This document shows positions 6,993 to 12,081 of a stretch of 12,081 nt of DNA, one piece after another (position 1 is the stretch's first letter; every line of letters begins with the position of its first letter). Source of the DNA: an uncultured Oscillospiraceae bacterium (lineage in GTDB: Bacteria > Bacillota_A > Clostridia > Oscillospirales > Oscillospiraceae); NCBI GenBank assembly GCA_900757695.1, contig CAAEOU010000228.1, positions 1 to 12,081 on the forward strand. The letters run 5' to 3'. The notes below the pieces were generated by a model. The model ran no database searches. It had not been told where the DNA came from and saw only the letters and a program-made list of their open reading frames with translations. A program made the position numbers and the translations under genes.

Positions 6993-7089
6993 GCGCTGTG
7001 GAAGCCTCGGAGAAAATACACCAAATTCCCCCATGGGCATAGACTGCACTGGAAGCAATCCGAATTTGCAAGCAAGGAGGCAGAGAATC

Positions 7090-8082
7090 ATGCAAGACTG
7101 CATGAATACCGTTTCTGACTTTGGAAATGTCAGAGAGGCGGTTTGTGTCAGCATTCAGAAGATCATGGATGCCTGCCGGGATCAGGACTGCATGGAGGAT
7201 CTGGCGGTCTATCTGACGGAGGATAGTCAGGAGACGCTGGAGTGTGCAGGCAGCGTGAAGGCTCGGTCGGCAGAGCTGCTCTATGCAGAGGTGCAGACGG
7301 AGCCCATGGGATACCGGGAGGGCTACTACTGCGTCAACATTCAATACTACTATCGGATCATTGCGGATGCGGTGCTCTGTGCGGTTCGCCCGGCAACCAT
7401 CTACGGATTGGCGGTATTCAATAAACGGGTGACCCTGTATGGCGGCGAAGCCTGTGCGCAGATCTTTGCCAGCGATGGAACCCAGGAGACCAGCCAGCAG
7501 CCCAGAGCAGTGGTAGAGGCCATTGACCCGGTGATCCTGCGGGCCAAAATTCAGGACGTGTGCCATTGTAAGCGGCCATCCTGCAGCTGTCAGGGCGAGG
7601 AGCTGCCGGAAACGGTGGCAGCGGCCTTTGATGGCGGGCTGGTGTTCAGCGGCATGAACCGGATGCTCACCGTAACACTGGGACAGTTCAGCCTGATCCG
7701 CATGGAGCGGCAGACGCAGCTGCTGATCCCCAGCTATGATTACTGCATGCCGGAGAAGGCGTGCTGTGATCAGGGATGCGGTATGCCGGAGAATCCCTGC
7801 GAGGCATTTTCCAGAATGCAGTTCCCGGTGCAGGCATTCTTCCCGGAATCCGACCAGCAGCGGGTCTGCGGAAGCTGCCGGCAGGGACAGAACCGGTGCA
7901 GCTGCGGCTGCGGAGAAGGAGAGAGCCGGGAGTGCGGCGGAGATCGGGACAGAGAGGAAGCCCGGGAGCGCAGGGAACGGAGCGGGGACAGAGGCGGCTG
8001 CGGAGACCGCCCCAGAACGCAGGCGCTGCCCAGTCCGGACAGCAGCCGGGGAAGAGGCTGCGGCACACGTCAAAATTCCTAG
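7090..8082 (+). CDS. Cys-rich protein of unknown function with Arg/Gly/Cys tail
   Basis: This 330-residue protein has about 25 cysteines and no signal peptide or membrane helix. Residues 1-254 resemble an uncharacterised Clostridia family I recall. Its features here are a REAVC start, MDACRDQDCMEDLAVYLTE (26-44), paired Cys sites (VCHC, CSC), LLIPSYDYCMPEKAC, and an ending CEAFSRMQFPVQAFFPES. Such proteins are probably cytosolic or spore-associated, but no function is established. I expect the family to end near residue 254. This copy continues for 76 residues rich in Arg, Gly, Glu and Ser, with eight more cysteines. A 13-base direct repeat inside the tail's DNA (7904-7916 and 7994-8006) suggests expansion. 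The start follows AAGGAGG by nine bases; the frame is open back to 6955, inside the previous terminator. No clear terminator follows. Confidence 0.8.
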   Translation: MQDCMNTVSDFGNVREAVCVSIQKIMDACRDQDCMEDLAVYLTEDSQETLECAGSVKARSAELLYAEVQTEPMGYREGYYCVNIQYYYRIIADAVLCAVRPATIYGLAVFNKRVTLYGGEACAQIFASDGTQETSQQPRAVVEAIDPVILRAKIQDVCHCKRPSCSCQGEELPETVAAAFDGGLVFSGMNRMLTVTLGQFSLIRMERQTQLLIPSYDYCMPEKACCDQGCGMPENPCEAFSRMQFPVQAFFPESDQQRVCGSCRQGQNRCSCGCGEGESRECGGDRDREEARERRERSGDRGGCGDRPRTQALPSPDSSRGRGCGTRQNS

Positions 8083-8139
8083 TTTTTCTGGGGGAAGAAG
8101 GGCCCTGTTTCGTCAAAGCCCCAAAATGATCGGGAGACC

Positions 8140-8168
8140 TTGACAGCCATGCAGGATGGTGCTATGAT
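8140..8168 (+). promoter_or_regulatory. Strong promoter of the lysine transport operon
   Basis: A perfect TTGACA (8140-8145), a 17-base spacer and TATGAT (8163-8168), with TGC directly ahead of it forming an extended -10, give one of the best promoters in the window. The predicted start, near 8175, is just ahead of the first riboswitch helix at 8184. The 375 bases between the preceding stop codon and the next start codon (8083-8457) hold this promoter, the riboswitch and its terminator; I see no gene in them. Confidence 0.88.
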
Positions 8169-8183
8169 ACCTTCAACATAACA

Positions 8184-8351
8184 ATGCGAATAGAGGTGCG
8201 GCAAACATCAGTAGCCGGGATCAAGGACAGGTATCCGATCCCGGGGAAAGGGAATGCCGCCGAAGGGACAGTGTTGTACCTGCAAGCTGTTGCCTGGGGC
8301 GTCGGAGAACATCCGCCGGACTGCCACAATTCTGTGGAGCGCTATGAGCAT
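8184..8351 (+). promoter_or_regulatory. Lysine riboswitch (L box) aptamer
   Basis: This RNA binds lysine and controls the transport genes downstream. The conserved core is present: AGAGGTGCG (8192-8200), AGTA (8210-8213), GCCGCCGAAGG (8256-8266) and the GGAGCGCTAT end. Helices can be traced. P1 is ATGCGAATAG (8184-8193) with CTATGAGCAT (8342-8351) around tandem G/A pairs. P2 is GCGGCA (8198-8203) with TGCCGC (8255-8260). The P2 extension is CCGGGATC (8215-8222) with GATCCCGG (8237-8244). P3 is ACAG/CTGT plus TTG/CAA, P4 is CGGA/TCCG, and P5 is CCACA/TGTGG (8324-8337). Loop L2 CAGGTA (8228-8233) is the exact complement of L3 TACCTG (8277-8282), the kissing loop typical of this class. The outer P1 strand overlaps a possible antiterminator, CATGGC (8349-8354), complementary to GCCATG (8380-8385). 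Confidence 0.95.
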
Positions 8352-8376
8352 GGCAGTATCGGAACCGGTATAATGG

Positions 8377-8419
8377 TCAGCCATGGATGCGCACAGGTAT
8401 CCATGGCTGATTTTTGTTT
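8377..8419 (+). terminator. Riboswitch-controlled intrinsic terminator
   Basis: A 12-bp perfect stem, TCAGCCATGGAT (8377-8388) with ATCCATGGCTGA (8399-8410), is followed by TTTTTGTTT. It lies between the aptamer and the first structural gene. Its 5' arm can pair instead with CATGGC at 8349-8354. The inferred logic is therefore an off switch: lysine stabilises P1, frees the terminator arm and stops transcription. Confidence 0.92.
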
Positions 8420-8457
8420 ATGCAATCCCATACACTAGAAAATGGAGGAAGATCACT

Positions 8458-9396
8458 ATGAAGAAACTCATTGCACTGCTGCTGTCTCTTACTATGGTAG
8501 TGAGCATGACGGCCTGCGGCAGCTCCGAAGGCTCTGCCGCCGCATCCAGCAAGGCTGCATCGGAGCAGCAAAGCACCACTGCCGCTGAGACGGCTGCTTC
8601 CGGTGCCGAAAGTGCTGCCATTCCCGGGCTGGAGGACGGCGTGTTTACCGTGGCCATGGAGTGCGCCTATGCCCCCTATAACTGGAGCCAGACCGACGAC
8701 AGCAATGGGGCTGTGCCCATTAAGGACTCCAACGAGTATGCCAACGGCTATGACATCATGATCGCCAAGAAAATCTGTGAGGCCAACGGCTGGCAGCTGG
8801 AGGTGATCCGCTCTGACTGGGACTCTCTGGTTCCCGCAGTGCAGACCGGCACCATTGACGCAGCCATTGCCGGGCAGTCCATGACCGCCGAGCGGGCAGA
8901 GCAGGTGGACTTTGCAGGCCCCTACTTCTACGCCACCATCGTCTGCGTCACCAAGTCCGACAGCAAGTATGCAGACGCCAAGTCCATTGCGGATCTTGCA
9001 GGCGGCTCCTGCACGGCGCAGATCGCCACCATCTGGTATGATAAGTGCCTGCCCCAGATCGACAATGCCAATATCCAGACTGCCTCTGAGACGGCTCCTG
9101 CTATGCTCATGGCGCTGGAGAGCAATCAGGTAGATTACATCTGCACGGACATGCCCACGGCACAGGGCGCAGTGGCAGCTTACCCGGATATGAAGATTCT
9201 GGATTTCTCCGGCACAGACGGCGATTTCCAGTTCACCGATGAGGAGCGGGCTGAGAATGTCAACATCGGTATTTCTGTAAAGAAGGGCAATACCGCACTG
9301 GTGGACGCCATCAACGGCGCACTGGAGGGCATGACGGCCGATGACTTCAATGACATTATGGCCGAGGCCATTGCCATTCAGCCGGTAGGCGAATAA
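8458..9396 (+). CDS. Amino-acid ABC transporter substrate-binding lipoprotein, probably lysine
   Basis: This 312-residue extracellular solute-binding protein of family 3 (SBP_bac_3) is tethered to the membrane outer face. The lipoprotein signal ends in the lipobox MTAC with Cys20, followed by a Ser/Ala/Thr/Glu-rich tether (about 21-58). The binding domain shows the usual ligand-site elements: MECAYAPYNW (67-76), NGYDIMIAKKI, AGQSMTAERAEQVDFAGPYF with Arg146 positioned to hold the ligand carboxylate, and the hinge part SCTAQIATIWYDKC. Sequence alone gives a polar or basic amino acid; the lysine riboswitch ahead points to lysine. It is first in the operon, followed by permease and ATPase. The ATG follows GGAGGA by eight bases, and the signal peptide fixes the start. 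Confidence 0.93.
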   Translation: MKKLIALLLSLTMVVSMTACGSSEGSAAASSKAASEQQSTTAAETAASGAESAAIPGLEDGVFTVAMECAYAPYNWSQTDDSNGAVPIKDSNEYANGYDIMIAKKICEANGWQLEVIRSDWDSLVPAVQTGTIDAAIAGQSMTAERAEQVDFAGPYFYATIVCVTKSDSKYADAKSIADLAGGSCTAQIATIWYDKCLPQIDNANIQTASETAPAMLMALESNQVDYICTDMPTAQGAVAAYPDMKILDFSGTDGDFQFTDEERAENVNIGISVKKGNTALVDAINGALEGMTADDFNDIMAEAIAIQPVGE

Positions 9397-9414
9397 GCAC
9401 GACATAGTTCAGCC

Positions 9415-9442
9415 GGGCGGGGGGACAGCGATCCTCTCGCCC
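9415..9442 (+). other. Intercistronic hairpin without T-run
   Basis: GGGCGGGGGGA (9415-9425) pairs with TCCTCTCGCCC (9432-9442), 11 pairs including two G-U, with the loop CAGCGA. No T-run follows. It lies just after the binding-protein gene and before the permease ribosome site. Such hairpins often protect upstream mRNA ends, which would give more binding protein than permease. Structure is seen; the role is inferred. Confidence 0.6.
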
Positions 9443-9478
9443 CTCATGTCTGAAAAATTAGAAAGGACGGTATGCACC

Positions 9479-10330
9479 ATGGAACAGCTTGCGCAGCTGG
9501 GCGCAGATATTGCAAAGCTCTGGGGCAAATACGGAAGCTCCTACTTAAACGGCATAAAGAATACACTGATGCTGGCATTGGTGGCAACGCTGATCGGCTG
9601 CCTGATCGGATTTATCTGCGGCATCCTACAGACCATTCCTCACAGCAAAAACGACCATCCGGTCAAGCGGTTTTTTCTGGCGCTGATCCGGGTGATCGTT
9701 CGGGTCTATGTGGAGGTATTCCGGGGAACGCCCATGGTGCTGCAGGCGGTGTTTGTGTACTACGGCCTGCCCTACTTCACCAATCAGCAGGTACAGTTTT
9801 CCAATGTATGGGCAGCGGCAATTTTGGTGGTATCCATCAATACCGGCGCCTATATGGCGGAGACCGTTCGAGGCGGCATTTTGTCCATTGACCCCGGACA
9901 GACCGAGGGAGCAAAGGCCATTGGCATGAATCATGTGCAGACCATGCTCTATGTGATCCTGCCGCAGGCGCTGCGGAATATTATGCCCCAGATCGGCAAC
10001 AACTTCATTATCAATGTGAAGGATACCTCCGTAATGTTCATTATTTCCTTTACGGATTTCTTTGCGGTGCATCGTGGCGTGGTGGGTGCCACCTATCTCT
10101 ATTTCCCCTCCGCAGCACTGGAAATGGTGGGCTATCTCTGCATGACGCTGATCGCCTCCCTGCTGCTGCGCATGTGGGAGAAGAAGCTGGATGGACAGGA
10201 GAGTTATACACTGGCAGCAGGAGATCAGCTGACTCCGGCGGCTGGCATGCTGAATCATCCCGGCAAGGGCAGCAATTTTGACGAACGCAGTCCGGAACAT
10301 GATGAGATCCAGATGAAGAGGGGGCGGTAA
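9479..10330 (+). CDS. Amino-acid ABC transporter permease, probably lysine
   Basis: This 283-residue membrane permease belongs to the HisM/GlnP type (BPD_transp_1). Its helices include about residues 23-48 and 86-125 and a C-terminal helix near 215-235. Family hallmarks are VFRGTP (80-85) and the ATPase-docking EAA loop, EGAKAIG (143-149) followed by [12 protein letters not shown] polar tail of about 45 residues, rich in Gly, Pro, Glu and His, extends beyond the last helix, longer than usual. The ATG at 9479 follows AAGGA and is preferred over the in-frame ATG at 9446, which lacks a ribosome site and lies next to the hairpin. The stop codon and the ATPase start are one base apart, so translation is probably coupled. 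It works as a dimer with the adjacent ATPase and binding protein. Confidence 0.93.
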   Translation: MEQLAQLGADIAKLWGKYGSSYLNGIKNTLMLALVATLIGCLIGFICGILQTIPHSKNDHPVKRFFLALIRVIVRVYVEVFRGTPMVLQAVFVYYGLPYFTNQQVQFSNVWAAAILVVSINTGAYMAETVRGGILSIDPGQTEGAKAIGMNHVQTMLYVILPQALRNIMPQIGNNFIINVKDTSVMFIISFTDFFAVHRGVVGATYLYFPSAALEMVGYLCMTLIASLLLRMWEKKLDGQESYTLAAGDQLTPAAGMLNHPGKGSNFDERSPEHDEIQMKRGR

Positions 10331-10331
10331 T

Positions 10332-11072
10332 ATGGCAGACGAGATTTTGAAGGTAGCGCATCTCTCCAAATCCTTTGGCGCCCATGCGGTGCTCAAGGAC
10401 ATCGACTTTACGGTTTCCAAGGGAGACGTGACCTGCATCATTGGCGCCTCCGGATCCGGTAAGTCAACACTGCTCCGGTGCATCAATCTGTTGGAGACGC
10501 CCACCAGCGGCGAGATTTTGTTCCACGACCAGAAAATCAGTGGAAAGGGTATGAAGGCCACTGCCTACCGGGCAAAGGTTGGCATGGTGTTCCAGTCCTT
10601 TAACCTGTTTTCCAATATGACGGTGCTGGAAAACTGTATCGTAGGCCAGACCAAAGTCCTGAAAAAGAAGAAGGACGAGGCCAGAGAGAACGCCATGCAG
10701 TATCTCGAAAAGGTGGGCATGGCCCCCTATATCAACGCCCGACCCAAGCAGCTGTCCGGGGGACAGAAGCAGCGGGTGGCCATTGCCCGGGCACTGGCCA
10801 TGGAGCCGGAGGTGCTGCTGTTTGACGAGCCGACCTCTGCATTGGACCCCGAGATGGTGGGAGAAGTGCTGTCGGTTATGCGGGATCTGGCCGCAGAGGG
10901 GATGACCATGCTGGTGGTGACCCATGAGATGGCCTTTGCACGGGACGTATGCAGCCATGTGGTGTTTATGTCCGAGGGCGTGATCTGCGAGCAGGGCAGC
11001 CCCAAGGAGCTGTTTGAGCATCCCCAGCAGGCCCGTACCAGAGAGTTCCTGAGCCGCTTTTTGAACGGCTGA
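10332..11072 (+). CDS. Amino-acid ABC transporter ATP-binding protein, probably lysine
   Basis: This 246-residue cytoplasmic ATPase of the polar amino-acid type (GlnQ/HisP-like) powers the importer. All motifs are intact: Walker [10 protein letters not shown] (38-46), Q-loop Gln88 in VFQSFNLF, signature LSGGQKQR (141-148), Walker B VLLFDEP (161-167), D-loop SALD, and H-loop His198 in VVTHEM. Length is normal and there is no C-terminal regulatory domain. The ATG lies one base past the permease stop, with GAAGAGGGGG seven bases ahead. It is last in the operon; a strong terminator follows 20 bases later. Expression is set by the lysine riboswitch at the front of the operon. Confidence 0.96.
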   Translation: MADEILKVAHLSKSFGAHAVLKDIDFTVSKGDVTCIIGASGSGKSTLLRCINLLETPTSGEILFHDQKISGKGMKATAYRAKVGMVFQSFNLFSNMTVLENCIVGQTKVLKKKKDEARENAMQYLEKVGMAPYINARPKQLSGGQKQRVAIARALAMEPEVLLFDEPTSALDPEMVGEVLSVMRDLAAEGMTMLVVTHEMAFARDVCSHVVFMSEGVICEQGSPKELFEHPQQARTREFLSRFLNG

Positions 11073-11091
11073 TGGAGTTAACAAGCAATAG

Positions 11092-11130
11092 AGCGGCTGT
11101 CTCAGAATTGATTTTGGGACGGCCGCTTTT
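11092..11130 (+). terminator. Intrinsic terminator of the lysine transport operon
   Basis: AGCGGCTGTCTCAG (11092-11105) pairs with TTGGGACGGCCGCT (11114-11127), 14 pairs including a few G-U, with loop AATTGATT. TTTT follows (11127-11130). It closes the three-gene operon. Confidence 0.88.
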
Positions 11131-11144
11131 GCATAAGAAAGAGG

Positions 11145-11173
11145 TTGCCACCGGAAAGCCGGTGGAGTATAAT
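11145..11173 (+). promoter_or_regulatory. Sigma-A-type promoter of the acetyltransferase-like gene
   Basis: TTGCCA (11145-11150), a 17-base spacer and a perfect TATAAT (11168-11173) form a strong consensus promoter. The start codon of the next gene lies 22 bases after the -10 box, so the leader is short, about 16 bases, and almost all ribosome site. Confidence 0.8.
11148..11165. promoter_or_regulatory. Inverted repeat filling the promoter spacer, candidate operator
   Basis: CCACCGG (11148-11154), AAAG, then CCGGTGG (11159-11165) is a perfect 7-bp dyad. It starts inside the -35 box and ends two bases before the -10 box, the usual place for a repressor or a MerR-type activator. The regulator is unknown. 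Confidence 0.5.
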
Positions 11174-11195
11174 AATCTGCGGAAGGGGGGAGACC

Positions 11196-12081
11196 ATGGC
11201 ACGGAAGAAAAATGCGGACTGGTACCGATTGGACAATGCGGGGGTGCTGTATTCGGCGCTGAAAAAGGAAAAGTATGCGCCGGTATATCGTTTTTCTGCG
11301 GTGATGAAAGAGCCGGTGGATTCGGAGAAGCTGCAAAAAGCGGTGGATCGCACCATGCCCCGCTTTCCGGGGTTTCGGGTAAGGATCCGGAAGGGCGCCT
11401 TCTGGTGTTATTTTGAGCCCAACGAAAAGCCGGGCCCCTTTGTGAAGCCGGATATTGCCAACCCCTGTCAGCCCATCCGGGAAAAGCAGGATAACGATTG
11501 GCTGATTCGATTTTACTACTATGAAAACAGAATTTCTTTTGAGGCATTCCATGCCATTTCCGATGGCGCAGGTGCACTGACCTTCTTTCGGACGATTCTG
11601 GCAGAGTACTTGCGGCAGATGGGGGTGGAGATCCCACCGGATCCGTCCATCCTGAATTTGGATGAGCCGCCGAAGCCCGAAGAGCTGGAGGACGCCTATG
11701 GCCGTTATGCGGGGAAACGGGTGCTTCGGGGAAAGCTGGAGGCAACCGCTTATCCAAATGTCAGTGCGGCGGAGCCGTTTTATACATTAAATGTGACTAT
11801 GGGGCTGATGTCGGTGGCGGAGGTCAAAGCACGGGCCAAGGCCCACGGGGCCTCCCTGACTGAGTATCTGACGGCGGTGCTGCTGCTGAGCCTGCTGGAA
11901 AAGCAGGCGGCGGAGCATCCCCATCATCTTCGGCCTGTGGCGCTGGCAATCCCCATCAATCTTCGGAGCTGGTTCCCGTCGGAAACCCTGCGGAACTTCA
12001 TCCTGACCGTGCGCCCATGTATTGACCCCAGCTTGGGGGAGTACAGTCTGGAGGAGATCATCCGGTATGTGCACAGCTATA
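11196..12081 (+). CDS. Condensation/alcohol-acetyltransferase-like protein, 3' end outside window
   Basis: The frame is open from ATG at 11196 to the right edge: 295 residues seen and no stop. It carries the acyltransferase motif HAISDG (119-124), matching HxxxDG, in which His119 would be the catalytic base as in condensation domains and alcohol O-acetyltransferases. Other fitting elements are the N-terminal LDNAGVLYSAL, RFPGFRVRIRKGAFW, and VALAIPINLRSWFP followed by LRNFILTV. Clostridia encode such proteins of about 420 residues, often annotated as alcohol acetyltransferase; no substrate is established. The start is preceded by GGAAGGGGGGAG. The gene has its own promoter and dyad at 11145-11173 and follows a terminator, so it is separate from the lysine operon. 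Whether a partner gene follows cannot be seen. Confidence 0.82.
   Translation, partial: MARKKNADWYRLDNAGVLYSALKKEKYAPVYRFSAVMKEPVDSEKLQKAVDRTMPRFPGFRVRIRKGAFWCYFEPNEKPGPFVKPDIANPCQPIREKQDNDWLIRFYYYENRISFEAFHAISDGAGALTFFRTILAEYLRQMGVEIPPDPSILNLDEPPKPEELEDAYGRYAGKRVLRGKLEATAYPNVSAAEPFYTLNVTMGLMSVAEVKARAKAHGASLTEYLTAVLLLSLLEKQAAEHPHHLRPVALAIPINLRSWFPSETLRNFILTVRPCIDPSLGEYSLEEIIRYVHSY

Noticed and set aside
5303..7075. Long minus-strand open frame continuing upstream of the holin (677 codons in total)
   Set aside because: Beyond the holin's 86 codons it is antisense to the flavoprotein gene, has no domain sense, and arises from the strong GC bias at third codon positions. The holin has its own ribosome site and TTG start.
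8083..8139. Possible terminator after the Cys-rich gene
   Set aside because: Only short GGGC/GCCC pairings with long loops are seen and no T-run follows, so it is not supportable.
7736..8143. Alternative plus-strand frames over the tail of the Cys-rich gene, considered as a frameshifted true C-terminus
   Set aside because: Those frames give Ala/Arg-rich low-complexity products with no family match. I kept the continuous frame but note the frameshift possibility as a refutation test.
8184..8438. 84-codon open frame on the plus strand
   Set aside because: It begins within the first helix of the lysine riboswitch and ends past the terminator; the conserved signals here are structural RNA, not protein.
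8377..9405. Minus-strand open frame of 342 codons opposite the binding-protein gene
   Set aside because: The opposite strand encodes a textbook solute-binding lipoprotein, and this frame runs into the riboswitch terminator.

Overview
The window reads as ordinary chromosome of a GC-rich Gram-positive Clostridium-class bacterium, most likely a gut member of the Oscillospiraceae or a related family. This is inferred from lipoprotein signals, strong AGGAGG-type ribosome sites, U-tailed hairpin terminators, an L-box lysine riboswitch, and a Cys-rich protein of a type I associate with spore-forming Clostridia. I see no transposase, integrase, tRNA, rRNA or CRISPR array.

Layout. (1) 104-2746: ferrous iron uptake. 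A promoter containing a perfect 30-bp palindrome drives a fused FeoA-FeoB protein, followed by a 50-residue Cys-rich one-helix peptide of the FeoB-associated type, then a terminator. (2) 2815-3372: a secreted lipoprotein with a DUF4367-like C-terminal part. (3) 3486-5050: pncB, nicotinate phosphoribosyltransferase for NAD salvage, with its own extended -10 promoter and a strong terminator. (4) 5042-5302, minus strand: a solitary phage-type holin with a TTG start, convergent with pncB. (5) 5383-6992: a divergent FAD-dependent oxidoreductase of the fumarate-reductase-like family that lacks the usual catalytic motifs. (6) 7090-8082: a Cys-rich protein of unknown function with a long Arg/Gly/Cys tail. 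(7) 8140-11130: a lysine-controlled transport operon made of a promoter, lysine riboswitch, intrinsic terminator, substrate-binding lipoprotein, permease and ATPase, ended by a terminator. (8) 11145-12081: a promoter with an inverted repeat in its spacer, then a condensation/alcohol-acetyltransferase-like gene that runs off the right edge.

The best-supported connections are the iron cassette (GTP-gated permease, small partner and metal-type operator) and the lysine cassette. In the latter, riboswitch helices and a 6-bp kissing loop can be traced base by base, and they predict that the ABC importer carries lysine and is shut off when lysine is plentiful. The remaining genes look like independent units. 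I found no strong case for a wholly new system. The most open items are the holin without a prophage, the tailed Cys-rich protein and the unusual flavoprotein.
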